NCBI GenBank assembly: GCA_028279505.1
Contig: JANQNP010000038.1
Coordinates: forward strand, 1 to 57,483
Direction of reading: 5' to 3'
DNA length: 57,483 nt
From: Dehalococcoidia bacterium
GTDB lineage: Bacteria; Chloroflexota; Dehalococcoidia; UBA2979
The position numbers and the translations under genes were made by a program. Shown here in pieces: positions 17,132 through 26,079 of this stretch. Positions within the stretch are counted from its first letter, which is position 1, and the number at the start of each line of letters is the position of its first letter. The notes below the pieces were generated by a model that worked only from the letters and a program-made list of their open reading frames with translations, had not been told where the DNA came from and made no database searches.

Positions 17132-17840
17132 CTCTCCGCTGATCCACCTCCGAGGGGTCGCGAAGCACTACGACGTCGGCCCCGCGCGCGTCACCGCGCT
17201 CGGCGGCGTCGACCTCGACGTCGCCGAAGGCGAGTTCGTCGTCGTCCTCGGCCCCTCCGGCTGCGGCAAGACCACGCTGTTGAACATGATCGGCGCGCTC
17301 GACACCCCCACCGAGGGCTCGATCGCCGTCGGCGGCCGCGACATCACCGGCGCCTCCCGAGGCGAGCTCTTCGGCTTCCGGCGCCGCACCGTCTCCTTCA
17401 TCTTCCAGAGCTTCAACCTCTTCCCCGGCCTCACGGCGCGCGAGAACGTCGAGTTCGGTATCGACGCCTCCGGCCGTCGCCAGCGCTCCGAGGCCCCCGA
17501 GGTCCTCGCCGACGTCGGCCTCGGCGACCGCGTCGATCACTTCCCCCACCAGCTCTCTGGTGGCGAGCAGCAGCGCGTCGCCATCGCCCGCGCCCTCGCT
17601 ACCGACAACCCCGTGCTGCTCGCCGACGAGCCGACCGGCGAGCTCGACTTCCGCACTGGCACGCAGATCCTCGAGCTCCTCCGCGCCGAGGCCGGCCCCG
17701 GCCACGCCGTGCTCGTCGTCACCCACAACCGCGAGATCTCCCGCGTCGCCGACCGTGTCATCGAACTCAGCAGCGGCAGCGTCGTGAGCGACGGCCCTCC
17801 CGAGGGCGGTCGCGTCCCGATCAGCGAACTGCACTGGTAG
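17121..17840 (+). CDS. ABC transporter ATP-binding protein (LolD/MacB type)
   Basis: A 239-residue ATPase. It has Walker A GPSGCGKTT (residues 44-52), the Q-loop SFIFQSFNLFPGL, signature LSGGEQQRVAIARAL, Walker B VLLADEPTG and the switch His in VVTHN. The extended signature and short length place it with LolD/MacB/FtsE ATPases that drive mechanotransmission permeases. The ATG at 17121 follows GAGGAG and lies inside the TetR gene, so translation is coupled. Its partner permease begins nine bases after its stop. Confidence 0.92.
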   Translation: MTTDSPLIHLRGVAKHYDVGPARVTALGGVDLDVAEGEFVVVLGPSGCGKTTLLNMIGALDTPTEGSIAVGGRDITGASRGELFGFRRRTVSFIFQSFNLFPGLTARENVEFGIDASGRRQRSEAPEVLADVGLGDRVDHFPHQLSGGEQQRVAIARALATDNPVLLADEPTGELDFRTGTQILELLRAEAGPGHAVLVVTHNREISRVADRVIELSSGSVVSDGPPEGGRVPISELHW

Positions 17841-17849
17841 GGCGGGGCG

Positions 17850-20294
17850 ATGTCACTCTGGCTCCGCTGGTCCTGGCGCGATCTCCGCGCCCGTTGGGTG
17901 CAGGTCGCCGCGATCGCCCTCGTCATCGCGCTCGGCACCGGCAGCTACGCCGGGCTCTCCAGCCTCACCGTCTGGCGCATCGACGCCGCCGAGCAGAGCT
18001 TCGAGCTCACGAAGATGTACGACCTCCGCGCCCGCCTCCCCGCCGGCAGCTTCGTCGAGCAGGGCGACCTCCGCGCCGCGCTCGCCGACCTCGAGGACCG
18101 CGGCTGGGTCGAGGCATCCGAGGAACGCCTGCTCGTCCCGACCCAGCTCGACGCCTCGACGGCTGACGAGACGATCCTCGTCACCGGCCAGATCGTTGGC
18201 GTCGACCTCTCGGACGGCGGCCCCTCCGTGAATCGCGTCCTCGCCCTCGAGGGCCGCGAACTGACCGAGGCCGATGCCGGCGAAGACATCGTCCTGCTCG
18301 AGCTGAACTTCGCGCACCACTACGACCTGCCGATCGAGGGCGAGGTCCTGATCGCCGGTGACCGCCCGATCCGCTACGTCGGCCACGGCTCCTCGCCCGA
18401 GCAGTTCACCGTCATCACCGAGGGCGGTGGCTTCCTCGCCCAGGCCACCTTCGCCTCGATGTTCACGTCGCTCGAAACCGCGCAGCGCCTGGGCGCTCAG
18501 CCCGGCGCCGTCAACGACCTCGTGCTGCTCCTCACCGATGACGCAGACCATCAGCAGGCGGCCGCCGACCTCGAGGCCGCGTTAGACGGCGCGGGCATCG
18601 GCGCCACCGTCATGGAGCCGCTCGACGACGCCGCCTACCGCCTGATCACCGAGGACCCCGAGGGCGACCAGCAGTTCTACAACGTCTTCGCCATCGCCAT
18701 CTTCGGCGGCGCCGTCTTCGCCGCGTTCAACCTCACGACTCGGATGGTCGAGTCACAGCGCCGCGAGATCGGGATCGCGATGGCGATCGGCATCTCGCCG
18801 CGCATCATCGCGATGCGCCCGCTCCTCTTCGGCCTCCAGATCGCGTTCCTCGGCGTCGTCTTTGGAGTCGCCGTTGGCGTGCTGATCGCGCTCGCGATGC
18901 AAGGCCTGCTCGCGGAGCTGCAGCCGGCGCTCCCGGTCTTCGAGGCGCCATTCCAGTTCCAGCTCTTCGCGACCGTCGCCCTGATCGGACTCGCGGTGCC
19001 GCTCCTCGCGATCATGTACCCGGTGCTCCGCGCCGTCCGCGTGCACCCGGTCGACGCCATCAAGCCGACCCACCTCGCCGCTCGCGGCAACCGCTTCGTC
19101 GCCGCGCTCCGCCGCATCCCGCTCCCGGGGAACACTTTCGCGCAGCTGCCATTCCGCAACCTGCTGCGGTCGCCGCGCCGCGCCTTCCTGACCATCCTTG
19201 GCGTCGGCGCCGTGCTCTCGGTGCTTGTCGGCATCGTCGGCCTGCTCGACTCGCTCATTCGCACCATCGATCGCAGCGACGATGAGTTGCTCAGCGGCGC
19301 CCCGGACCGCATCGAGATCACCCTCGATCAGTTCTACCCGGTCGATTCTCCCGCCGCCGACATCGTCCTCAACTCGCCGGTCCTCACCGACGCCGAGCCC
19401 GTGCTCCAGGTCGCCGGCGCCTCGCTCGTCGCCGATGACCCCGACGAGGACATCGACCTCTTCGTCTCCTTCGTCGACCTCGAGAGCGATCTCTGGCGCC
19501 CGACCGTCACCAACGGCTCGGTCGATCGCGACACCCTTGGCGTCGTCCTCTCCGAGGGTGCTGCCACCGACATGGGCGTCTCGCCAGGCGACGACGTCGA
19601 GCTCCGCTACCCCCGCCGCACGGGCCCGACCAACTTCGAGGTCGTTCAGGAGTCGGTCAGCGTCCTCGGCACCCACGCCCACCCGTTCCGGTTCGTGGCC
19701 TACTTCGACAGCACCCACGCCAGCTTCGTCGGCCTCGAGGGCGCCACGAACCTCATCTACGCCCGCCCCGCCGCGGGCGAGGACGAGGACAGCGTCCAGC
19801 GCGCCCTCTTCGGATCCGCGGGCGTCGCCTCCGTCCAGGGCGTCACCGCCACCACCGATGCCATCCGCGACGCCATGGCCGAGTTCACCGGCGTGTTCCA
19901 GGTCATCCAGGGCGCTGCGCTGATCCTCGCGCTGCTGATCGCCTTCAACGCTGCCAGCATCAGCGAGGACGAGCGGGCCCGCGAGAACGCCACCATGCTC
20001 GCTTTCGGCATCCCGCTCCGCACCATCCTTCGCATGGCCGTGATCGAGAGCCTCGCGATCGGCATCCTCGGCACCGTGATCGGCTTAGGCGGCGGCTTCC
20101 TGATCCTCCTCTGGACCGTCGAGGTCCTGCTCCCGCAGACGCTCCCCGACATTACCCTCGAGTCCACCCTCTCGCTCGGCTCCTTGGCGATCGTTCTCTT
20201 GCTCGGCATCGTCGCGGTCGCCGCCGCCCCCCTCTTCACCCTCCGCAAGCTCCGCCGCATGAACATCCCCTCCACCCTCCGCGTCATGGAGTAG
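17850..20294 (+). CDS. FtsX/MacB-type ABC permease, duplicated
   Basis: An 814-residue membrane protein. The first helix (about residues 14-37) is followed by a large outside domain of the MacB periplasmic type, then three helices of the first FtsX domain. A short inside loop, RVHPVDAIKPTHLAARG, leads to another helix (RRAFLTILGVGAVLSVLVGIV), a second outside domain and the last three helices. This ten-helix, two-lobe layout matches LolE-like or DUF214 permeases that act as one polypeptide with a homodimeric ATPase. Such systems export peptides, lipids or antibiotics or signal across the envelope. The TetR control argues for efflux of an inducer. Confidence 0.88.
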   Translation: MSLWLRWSWRDLRARWVQVAAIALVIALGTGSYAGLSSLTVWRIDAAEQSFELTKMYDLRARLPAGSFVEQGDLRAALADLEDRGWVEASEERLLVPTQLDASTADETILVTGQIVGVDLSDGGPSVNRVLALEGRELTEADAGEDIVLLELNFAHHYDLPIEGEVLIAGDRPIRYVGHGSSPEQFTVITEGGGFLAQATFASMFTSLETAQRLGAQPGAVNDLVLLLTDDADHQQAAADLEAALDGAGIGATVMEPLDDAAYRLITEDPEGDQQFYNVFAIAIFGGAVFAAFNLTTRMVESQRREIGIAMAIGISPRIIAMRPLLFGLQIAFLGVVFGVAVGVLIALAMQGLLAELQPALPVFEAPFQFQLFATVALIGLAVPLLAIMYPVLRAVRVHPVDAIKPTHLAARGNRFVAALRRIPLPGNTFAQLPFRNLLRSPRRAFLTILGVGAVLSVLVGIVGLLDSLIRTIDRSDDELLSGAPDRIEITLDQFYPVDSPAADIVLNSPVLTDAEPVLQVAGASLVADDPDEDIDLFVSFVDLESDLWRPTVTNGSVDRDTLGVVLSEGAATDMGVSPGDDVELRYPRRTGPTNFEVVQESVSVLGTHAHPFRFVAYFDSTHASFVGLEGATNLIYARPAAGEDEDSVQRALFGSAGVASVQGVTATTDAIRDAMAEFTGVFQVIQGAALILALLIAFNAASISEDERARENATMLAFGIPLRTILRMAVIESLAIGILGTVIGLGGGFLILLWTVEVLLPQTLPDITLESTLSLGSLAIVLLLGIVAVAAAPLFTLRKLRRMNIPSTLRVME

Positions 20295-20388
20295 CTCTGC
20301 CTGGACGTCACCGAGAAGGCTTCGACGCCGCGCGTCTTCGAGTAGGTTTCGGGGCGGAACCGAACCGGCGGAGCGACGGAGGAGCGTC

Positions 20389-21213
20389 ATGGCGGACCGC
20401 AAACCACTGCTGATCGAGCGACGCGGCGAGAAGAACGGCATCCTCTGGCTGACGTTGAACCGCCCGGAGCGCCTCAACGCCCTCACCTTCCCGCTGCTGA
20501 AGCAGCTGCGAGAACTCTTCGTCGACATCCGTCTGGACCGCGGCGTCCGCTGCGTCGTGATCACCGGCGCGGGCCGCGGCTTCTGCGCGGGCATGGACAT
20601 GAGCGGCAACTCCGAGGCCGACCGCGACCCGCCGCCGAGGGATGGCAGCCCCGACCCCGAGGGTTACCGTCTGATGTTCCGCCGCGAAGCCGAGACCTTC
20701 ATCGCTTTCCGTCGCCTCGAGGTTCCCGTCATCGCCATGATCAACGGCCCGTGCGTCGGTGCCGGCTTCGACCTCGCCAGCCACTGCGATCTCGCGATTG
20801 CCTCCACCGAGGCGCGGTTCCAGGTCGCCTACGTCAAACGCGGCTTCCACGCCGATCTCGGCGGCTTCTGGTCGCTCCCGAAGATCCTCGGCTGGCGCAA
20901 GGCGATGGAGATGATGATGACCGGTCGCTTCATGAGTGCCGAAGAGGCGCACGACAGCGGTTTCACGAACTACCTCGTCGACCCGGATGAGCTCGAACAG
21001 CGGACGATGGATCTCGCGCTGGAGATCGAGGCCGGTCCGCCGATCGCCCAGAAGGTCGGCAAGATGCTCGCCCTTCGCACCTCCACGCTCGACTTTGACA
21101 GCGCGATGCAGTGGTCCGAGTCAGTCATCGCGGTCCCCGGCCTCTCCCACGATGCCGTCGAGGGTGGGCGGGCCTTCCTCGAGAAGCGGGAGTCGGACTT
21201 CCTCGGACGCTAA
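20389..21213 (+). CDS. Crotonase (enoyl-CoA hydratase/isomerase) family protein
   Basis: A 274-residue crotonase. The CoA-binding segment NRPERLNALTFPLL and the oxyanion-hole segment GRGFCAGMDM are clear. The two catalytic Glu of classical hydratases are not conserved: the first position reads GAGFDLA (Asp) and the second lies in FQVAYVKRGFHADLGG, where Tyr takes the place of Glu. It may be an isomerase or another crotonase reaction rather than a simple hydratase. GGAGGAGCGTC before the ATG is a strong ribosome site. It is in the same direction as the ABC operon but 94 bases away, so probably separate. Confidence 0.85.
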   Translation: MADRKPLLIERRGEKNGILWLTLNRPERLNALTFPLLKQLRELFVDIRLDRGVRCVVITGAGRGFCAGMDMSGNSEADRDPPPRDGSPDPEGYRLMFRREAETFIAFRRLEVPVIAMINGPCVGAGFDLASHCDLAIASTEARFQVAYVKRGFHADLGGFWSLPKILGWRKAMEMMMTGRFMSAEEAHDSGFTNYLVDPDELEQRTMDLALEIEAGPPIAQKVGKMLALRTSTLDFDSAMQWSESVIAVPGLSHDAVEGGRAFLEKRESDFLGR

Positions 21214-21245
21214 CCGCGGCGTCGCGCTCGCTGGACGAACAACAA

Positions 21246-21267
21246 CCCCGCCGCAAACGCGACGGGG
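21246..21267 (-). terminator. Terminator of the acyl-CoA/DUF35 operon
   Basis: On the minus strand CCCCGTCGC and GCGGCGGGG form a 9-bp stem (one G-T pair) around GTTT, followed by TTGTTGTT. It lies about 40 bases past the DUF35 stop and also ends the convergent crotonase unit. Confidence 0.75.
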
Positions 21268-21308
21268 CTGTGGCTAAGGCAGACTGCGCAACGAGGCGCG
21301 AAGCGTCA

Positions 21309-21773
21309 TTAAGAGGCCGAAGGCCTCCATTGGACGAGGGTGTACGCGTCTTCGCCCTCCCCGTGATCCTCGAAGACCGCCTCGACCGCCTGGCCGATCT
21401 TGATCTCCGCCTCGGGGTCCTGCCCCACGAGGTTCCCGACCATCCGCACGTTGCCCGCCTGCGGCAGCTCGACCAGCACCGTCATGTACGGCAGCCCGGT
21501 CGCCAGCGCCGGATGGACTGGGTACCAGACCCGCTCCCACGAGTAGACGACGCCGGTTGGCTCAACCTCCTCGTATCCGAGGTCCCACGAGTGGCAGGTG
21601 TGACAGATGTGCTCGGGGCCCCACTGCCACGTGTCGCAGTTGTCCTCCTGGCACCGCTGCACCAGCAGCTTGTGCTCCTTGGTCGCCTCCCAGAACTCGG
21701 CGCCCAGACCGTCGACGTCGGGCGCCGGTGCCGGCAGGCCCTCGGGGAGGGTGTACTCCTGTTCAGCCGTCAT
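21309..21773 (-). CDS. DUF35 Zn-ribbon/OB-fold protein, partner of the thiolase
   Basis: A 154-residue DUF35 protein. The N-terminal helix hairpin EFWEATKEHKLLVQRC leads into a zinc ribbon with four Cys (RCQEDNC and ICHTCH), then an OB-fold that ends VEAVFEDHGEGEDAYTLVQW. Proteins of this family bind thiolase-like enzymes and channel acyl-CoA, as in the archaeal thiolase/HMG-CoA synthase complex and the steroid aldolase Ltp2-ChsH2. The ATG at 21773 follows AGGAGG, which overlaps the thiolase stop, so the two are co-translated. The long open frame upstream of this start is only a shadow of the thiolase gene. Confidence 0.9.
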   Translation of the reverse strand: MTAEQEYTLPEGLPAPAPDVDGLGAEFWEATKEHKLLVQRCQEDNCDTWQWGPEHICHTCHSWDLGYEEVEPTGVVYSWERVWYPVHPALATGLPYMTVLVELPQAGNVRMVGNLVGQDPEAEIKIGQAVEAVFEDHGEGEDAYTLVQWRPSAS

Positions 21774-21784
21774 CGGTACGCCTC

Positions 21785-22963
21785 CTAGCTCGGCTCGCTG
21801 GCGAGGATCATCGAGGACACCGGCTGAACCATCGGCCCCGACGTCACCATCGAGATGTTCACGTCCTCGACCTGGTTCGGTGAGGTCCCGCGGATCTGCT
21901 TCACCGCTTCGGTGATCAGCTCCAGGCCGTGCATGTAGCACTCGGCCAGGTTGCCGCCGCTCGTGTTGAGCGGGAGCTTCCCGTCCGGCGCGCGGAAGTT
22001 CTCCAGCGTGAAGAACTCGTTGCACTCGTCCGGCTCGCAGAACCCGTGCTCGACCATGCTCATCAGCACGCCGCCGGTGAAATTCTCGTAGCTCTGCAGG
22101 ACGTCCACGTCCTTCGGCCCGACGCCGGCCTGCTCGTAGAGCTTTGGCGCCACCGTCTTGAAGTTGGACGTCGCGTAGTCCGGTGCGTTGTGCGCCGAGG
22201 CGCCCTGCCGCAGGAACGAGCCCTGCGCCGCTCCGAGGATGTACGCCGGCTTCTGCTTTAGATCCTTCGCTCGCTCCGCGGACACCACGATCACCGCAGC
22301 CGCGCCGTCGTTCTCCATGCAACAGTCGAAGAGGTGGAACGGCTCCACGATCCAGCGAGAGTTCTCGTAGATCTCCTCGGTCAGCTCGCGACCCTGCATC
22401 ACCGCGCGCGGGTTGTTCTGCGCGTGTGCGTACGAGGTCATCGAGATCGCCCGCAGCACATCCTGCTTCACGCCGTGGTCGTGCATGAACCGCTGCACGC
22501 GCATCGCGAACGTTTGAGCCGGCGACATCAGCCCGTACGGCGCCGTGAACGCCATCTGACCGGGCGCCTTCGGGATCGCCGCACCCTGACCGAAGCGACC
22601 GAACTGCCCCTGGGCCAGCGCGCGGTAGACAACCACCACGTCCGAGTACCCGGCGGCGATCGCCGCGACGGCGTTCGCCATCGCTCCCGACCCCCCGCCA
22701 CCGCCGCCGCCCCAGAACATGTTGCTGAAGCCGTAGTGCGGAATCCCGAGCGCGCTCGCGATCCGCTCCGGCGTGTTCCGGTCGTTCGAGTACGAGGCGA
22801 ACCCATCGATCTCGCGCACGTCGATGCCGGCATCCTCAGCCGCGAGCAAGATGGCCTCGAGGCCCATCTTGAACTCCGGGTCCGGCGCCTGCGCCCGCTT
22901 GTAGTAGGTCGTCTCGCCGATGCCGGCGACCGCGGTCTTGCCGCGGATCGTTCGTTCGCTCAC
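21785..22963 (-). CDS. Thiolase-fold protein (lipid-transfer type) lacking the nucleophilic Cys
   Basis: A 392-residue thiolase-fold protein of the SCP-x/Ltp branch. Where a true thiolase has its nucleophilic Cys, this protein reads MFWGGGGGGGSGAM, seven Gly in a row, so Claisen cleavage by the usual route is unlikely. The late motif NTSGGNLAECYMHG resembles Ltp2/Ltp4-like proteins rather than the GHPxGxTG loop of thiolases. With a DUF35 partner this fits a retro-aldolase acting on a beta-hydroxyacyl-CoA with a branched chain, as in steroid side-chain loss. That role is inferred by analogy. The GTG start has GAGGGAGACG upstream. Confidence 0.82.
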   Translation of the reverse strand: MSERTIRGKTAVAGIGETTYYKRAQAPDPEFKMGLEAILLAAEDAGIDVREIDGFASYSNDRNTPERIASALGIPHYGFSNMFWGGGGGGGSGAMANAVAAIAAGYSDVVVVYRALAQGQFGRFGQGAAIPKAPGQMAFTAPYGLMSPAQTFAMRVQRFMHDHGVKQDVLRAISMTSYAHAQNNPRAVMQGRELTEEIYENSRWIVEPFHLFDCCMENDGAAAVIVVSAERAKDLKQKPAYILGAAQGSFLRQGASAHNAPDYATSNFKTVAPKLYEQAGVGPKDVDVLQSYENFTGGVLMSMVEHGFCEPDECNEFFTLENFRAPDGKLPLNTSGGNLAECYMHGLELITEAVKQIRGTSPNQVEDVNISMVTSGPMVQPVSSMILASEPS

Positions 22964-23035
22964 TGCGTCTCCCTCACTCGCGCGGCCCGTTCACGACCAC
23001 GGCGATAGATAGTACTGGTGGGTAGCTAGCCGAAC

Positions 23036-24211
23036 TCAGCCTCGCGGCAGGCCTAGCCCGCGTGTCGCGATGATGTTGCGCTGCACCTCGGAGGTGCCGC
23101 CGCCGATCGTCGCCGACACGTTCTGGAGGTACGACTTCCCGGTGCCCCCATCGAGCTTCGCGTGCGGCTGCGGCCCGTCGAGCTGCCCGTACAGCCCGAG
23201 CATCGACATCCCCGTCGCCGCGATCCGCTGTGACAGCTCCGACGAGAACAGCTTCGCCGCCGACGCCTCGTAGTTCGCGATGATCCCGCTCGTCTGCAGG
23301 TGCACGATCCGGTAGGCGAGGTTCGTCCCGACCTCGATCTCCGTGAACCGGTCCCCAAACTCCAGACGAACCTGGGGCGTGCGCTCGAGATCCTCAGGGT
23401 GCTCCTGCGCGTAGGCCATCTGCGCCTCGACGGTCCGCTTGCTGCCGGAGAACCCCGCGATGCTCGACCGCTCGAAGTCCAACGCGACCGCGAGGTGGTA
23501 CCACCCACGATCCCGCTCGCCCACGAGGTTCGGCGCCGGGATCCGCACGTCCTCGAAGTACACCTCGTTGAACGAGTGATCGTTCGCCATGTTCACCAGT
23601 GGCCGCACGCTCACGCCCGGCGACTTCATGTCCATCAGGAACATCGAGATCCCGCGGTGCTTCGGCGCGTCGGGATCCGTTCGAGCCGCCAGCCAGCCCC
23701 AGTCGGCACGGTGTGCGCCAGACGTCCAGATCTTCTGGCCGTTGATCACGAACTCGTCGCCGTCTTGCGTCGCCCGCGTTTGCAGCGACGCCAGGTCGCT
23801 CCCCGCGCCTGGCTCCGAGTAGAGCGTGCACCACCACGAGTCATCCTCGGCGTCGGCGATGCGGCTGAGATGCGTCTGCTTCTGCTCGTCGGATCCCACC
23901 AGCATCAGCGCCGGCCCGACCCACATCGTCCCCATGTTCTGGCTCGACGGCGCACCCTGGTAGGCCATCTCCTCGTTGAGCACCATCTGCTGCCAGTGCG
24001 ACGCCTCGAGGCCGCCAACCTCCTTCGGCCACGCCAGCGTCAGCCAGCGCTTCTGTGCCATCGCCTTCTGGAACTCGAGCACCTGCTGGTGCGCCGCGTC
24101 GTTGCTCTCCTCGTCGCCGGTACCAAGCCGGCCCTCGGGAGCGTGCTCCGCGATGAAGCTCTTCACCTCGCCACGAAACGCCTCTTGCTCGTCCGTGAAT
24201 CGGAAGTCCAT
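23036..24211 (-). CDS. Acyl-CoA dehydrogenase
   Basis: A 391-residue FAD enzyme that makes an alpha,beta-unsaturated acyl-CoA. The N-terminal helical domain starts DFRFTDEQEAFRGEVKSF. The FAD/substrate segment is LYSEPGAGSDLASLQTRA, followed by INGQKIWTSGAH. The C-terminal helical domain ends with SATIGGGTSEVQRNIIATRG. Such C-terminal layouts are common in FadE-like proteins for bulky acyl chains. I start at the ATG at 24211 after GAGGCGAC. It heads a minus-strand operon with the thiolase-like and DUF35 genes, and a TetR gene lies just upstream. Confidence 0.92.
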   Translation of the reverse strand: MDFRFTDEQEAFRGEVKSFIAEHAPEGRLGTGDEESNDAAHQQVLEFQKAMAQKRWLTLAWPKEVGGLEASHWQQMVLNEEMAYQGAPSSQNMGTMWVGPALMLVGSDEQKQTHLSRIADAEDDSWWCTLYSEPGAGSDLASLQTRATQDGDEFVINGQKIWTSGAHRADWGWLAARTDPDAPKHRGISMFLMDMKSPGVSVRPLVNMANDHSFNEVYFEDVRIPAPNLVGERDRGWYHLAVALDFERSSIAGFSGSKRTVEAQMAYAQEHPEDLERTPQVRLEFGDRFTEIEVGTNLAYRIVHLQTSGIIANYEASAAKLFSSELSQRIAATGMSMLGLYGQLDGPQPHAKLDGGTGKSYLQNVSATIGGGTSEVQRNIIATRGLGLPRG

Positions 24212-24354
24212 GTCGCCTCGTCCTCGCCGCTGCATCCAAGGCCGGTCGGGTCATCGACCGGCGCTCGCGCTCGCTGGGCCAGTTTTCAAATCGAGTTTGT
24301 TTTTCGCGGGCCGCGTGACACTAACAGCGGCGAGAGCGGACCCGCAAACGGTGT

Positions 24355-24987
24355 CTAGTTGCGCTCGGGCAGGCTCGCCGTCTCGAGCTCGCGAACCGCG
24401 CCGCTCACCGACAGCCCGTCGAGCGAGAGGCGAATGATCGTGTCGCCGATCTCCTCGATCGAGAGCCGCCCACCGCGCCGGTACCACCGCGTCAGCCAGT
24501 TGCAACTCCCGAGGAGCGTCAGCGCCGCCACCTGCGCATCGAGGTCCGAGCGGAACACCCCGCTCGCCATCCCCTCGGCGATGATCCGGCCCACCAACCG
24601 CTCGTAGTCCCGGTTCGGGGACCCCGAGGGCTTCGTCGCTTCGCCCGCCCCGCCGCGCGGCGGCGCCGGCTCCACGAACCACTGCGACGACTCTGGGTAC
24701 GACTCGTGCAGCGTCGCCAAGTGCGCCCGCATCACGCGCTCGAGCTTCTGGTCGGCCGGCAGATCGAGCCCCTCGATCGCCTTCGCCTCGACGATCAGTT
24801 GATCCAGCCGTCGCCGGTTGATCAAATCGAGCAGCTCCGCCTTGCTCGAGATGTAGTGATAGAGGCTGCCCTTCAGAATCCCCAGCTCCTGGGCGATCTG
24901 TTCGAGCGTCGTCGCCTCGTACCCCTGCTCCCCGAACAGGCGAGCAGCCACGTCGAGCAGCTGGTCGAGGTCTCGCACCTTCGTCAT
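24355..24987 (-). CDS. TetR-family regulator, likely of the acyl-CoA operon
   Basis: A 210-residue TetR protein. The N-terminal DNA-binding segment reads LFGEQGYEATTLEQIAQELG and LKGSLYHYISSKAELLDLI, the pattern of KstR2/FadR-like TetR regulators that sense acyl-CoA. Its ATG follows GGAGGCACCG. The acyl-CoA dehydrogenase starts 143 bases after its stop, and the gap holds an AT-rich stretch near 24280-24305 that could be the operon promoter. Control of the downstream acyl-CoA genes with an acyl-CoA inducer is inferred from position only. Confidence 0.85.
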   Translation of the reverse strand: MTKVRDLDQLLDVAARLFGEQGYEATTLEQIAQELGILKGSLYHYISSKAELLDLINRRRLDQLIVEAKAIEGLDLPADQKLERVMRAHLATLHESYPESSQWFVEPAPPRGGAGEATKPSGSPNRDYERLVGRIIAEGMASGVFRSDLDAQVAALTLLGSCNWLTRWYRRGGRLSIEEIGDTIIRLSLDGLSVSGAVRELETASLPERN

Positions 24988-25111
24988 CGGTGCCTCCGCT
25001 GGCGCACGCTCAGTCTAGCCGCGAATCCGCAGCGAGGTTGATCCCCCGACGAGGATCTCTCATCGCGGGAGAACGCGTCGCTCCGATCGCCCTGCGGAGA
25101 TGCAGGGCGGG

Positions 25112-26005
25112 CTAGAAGTCGTAGTAGTTGATGATGATCCGGTGCTGATCGCGGTCGACGGCGTAGTAGCCGCAAGCCACGCCGCGCACACGCTCGGTCA
25201 TCATCCCCTGGTAGTGCCCGCCGTCCGGACCCTCGCGGTAGATCAGCCTCGGCAGCCATGACACCGACTTCTCGATCGTCCCGGCTGAACCCTCGCCGCC
25301 GCGCCCGCCAGCTGACGAGGCCTGTGCCCGCCAGTCGCAGCCGTCGTTGAAGTGAGCCATCCCCGCCTCGAGGGCCAGCCGCGCCTCCCGAGACGCGCAC
25401 GCCTCGAACTCGGGCATCCGTACGAACGGCTGCAGCCCATGCTGCGCCCGGTACGAGTTGATCTCCTCCAGGCAGTGGCACCCCACGTCCGCGTACCCGC
25501 ACAGCGCATCATCCGCCATCGCCTGGATCACCCCATCGAGACAGACCCCATCCGGATTCCCCGGCCCATCTGGCCGCTGACCGACGACGCTCACCTTGTC
25601 TGGATCAGTCACGGTCGGTTCTGGCGTCGGAGCCACCGTCGGCAGCGGCGTTGGCGCCGGCGAAGGACTCGCGGTCGGCTCAACCGGCGTCGGCGCCGCC
25701 GTCGGAGTCGCGGTCGGGACAACCGTCGGCGTTGTCGGCACAGCGGTTCGCACTGGGTTCGGCGTCGGAGTCGTTCCCTGTGTTGTAGCCGTCGCCGGAG
25801 GTTCAGGAACGCGCGTCGCCGTAGCGGTCAGTGAAGGCGTCGGCGATGCAGGCTCAACAGGCCCCGTCGCGGCACCGAGCGCCGGCGGCTCGGTCGCCGT
25901 GCTCTTCGGACTCGCCGCTGGCTCGCCAGTCGACCCACACCCTGCGAACCCGAGCGCCGCACCAGCGGCCACGAGACAGAGCAGAACTGAGGCCGATCGT
26001 CTCAT
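25112..26005 (-). CDS. CAP/SCP-domain lipoprotein with Pro/Thr-rich linker
   Basis: A 297-residue exported lipoprotein. A signal peptide ends in GFAGC, giving lipid attachment at C23. Residues about 30-135 are a low-complexity Pro, Thr, Ala and Val linker. The C-terminal part is CAP-like: EINSYRAQHGLQPFV, then the HF of GMAHFNDGC, a later GHYQGMM and the terminal IINYYDF. Six Cys in this domain probably form disulfides. CAP proteins bind sterols, lipids or cell-wall parts; the bacterial members are mostly uncharacterised. I start at the ATG at 26005; a TTG lies one codon upstream. Confidence 0.78.
   Translation of the reverse strand: MRRSASVLLCLVAAGAALGFAGCGSTGEPAASPKSTATEPPALGAATGPVEPASPTPSLTATATRVPEPPATATTQGTTPTPNPVRTAVPTTPTVVPTATPTAAPTPVEPTASPSPAPTPLPTVAPTPEPTVTDPDKVSVVGQRPDGPGNPDGVCLDGVIQAMADDALCGYADVGCHCLEEINSYRAQHGLQPFVRMPEFEACASREARLALEAGMAHFNDGCDWRAQASSAGGRGGEGSAGTIEKSVSWLPRLIYREGPDGGHYQGMMTERVRGVACGYYAVDRDQHRIIINYYDF
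25600..25840 (-). repeat. Low-complexity Pro/Thr linker coding repeats
   Basis: Degenerate GTCGGCGT-like hexamers and nonamers repeat through this stretch. They encode the T-P-T-A-T-P-type linker of the CAP lipoprotein. Such repeats can change length by slippage. Confidence 0.7.
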
Positions 26006-26079
26006 CAACAGATCGATCGTCAGATCGACGCCTCAACATGAGCTTCGACCCAGCTACCGAGGTCGGCCGCCGGGGCGGT

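Noticed and set aside
21774..22322. Long extension of the DUF35 frame
   Set aside because: It overlaps the thiolase gene in another frame; the ATG at 21773 has AGGAGG and gives a complete DUF35 protein.
25089..25108. 7-bp hairpin GCCCTGC/GCAGGGC past the CAP lipoprotein gene as a terminator
   Set aside because: The stem is short and no T-run follows on the minus strand, so I do not list it as a terminator.
26009..26028. Direct repeats CAGATCGA before the CAP lipoprotein gene
   Set aside because: Two 8-base copies only; GATC/CGATCG words are common in this DNA, so chance is likely.
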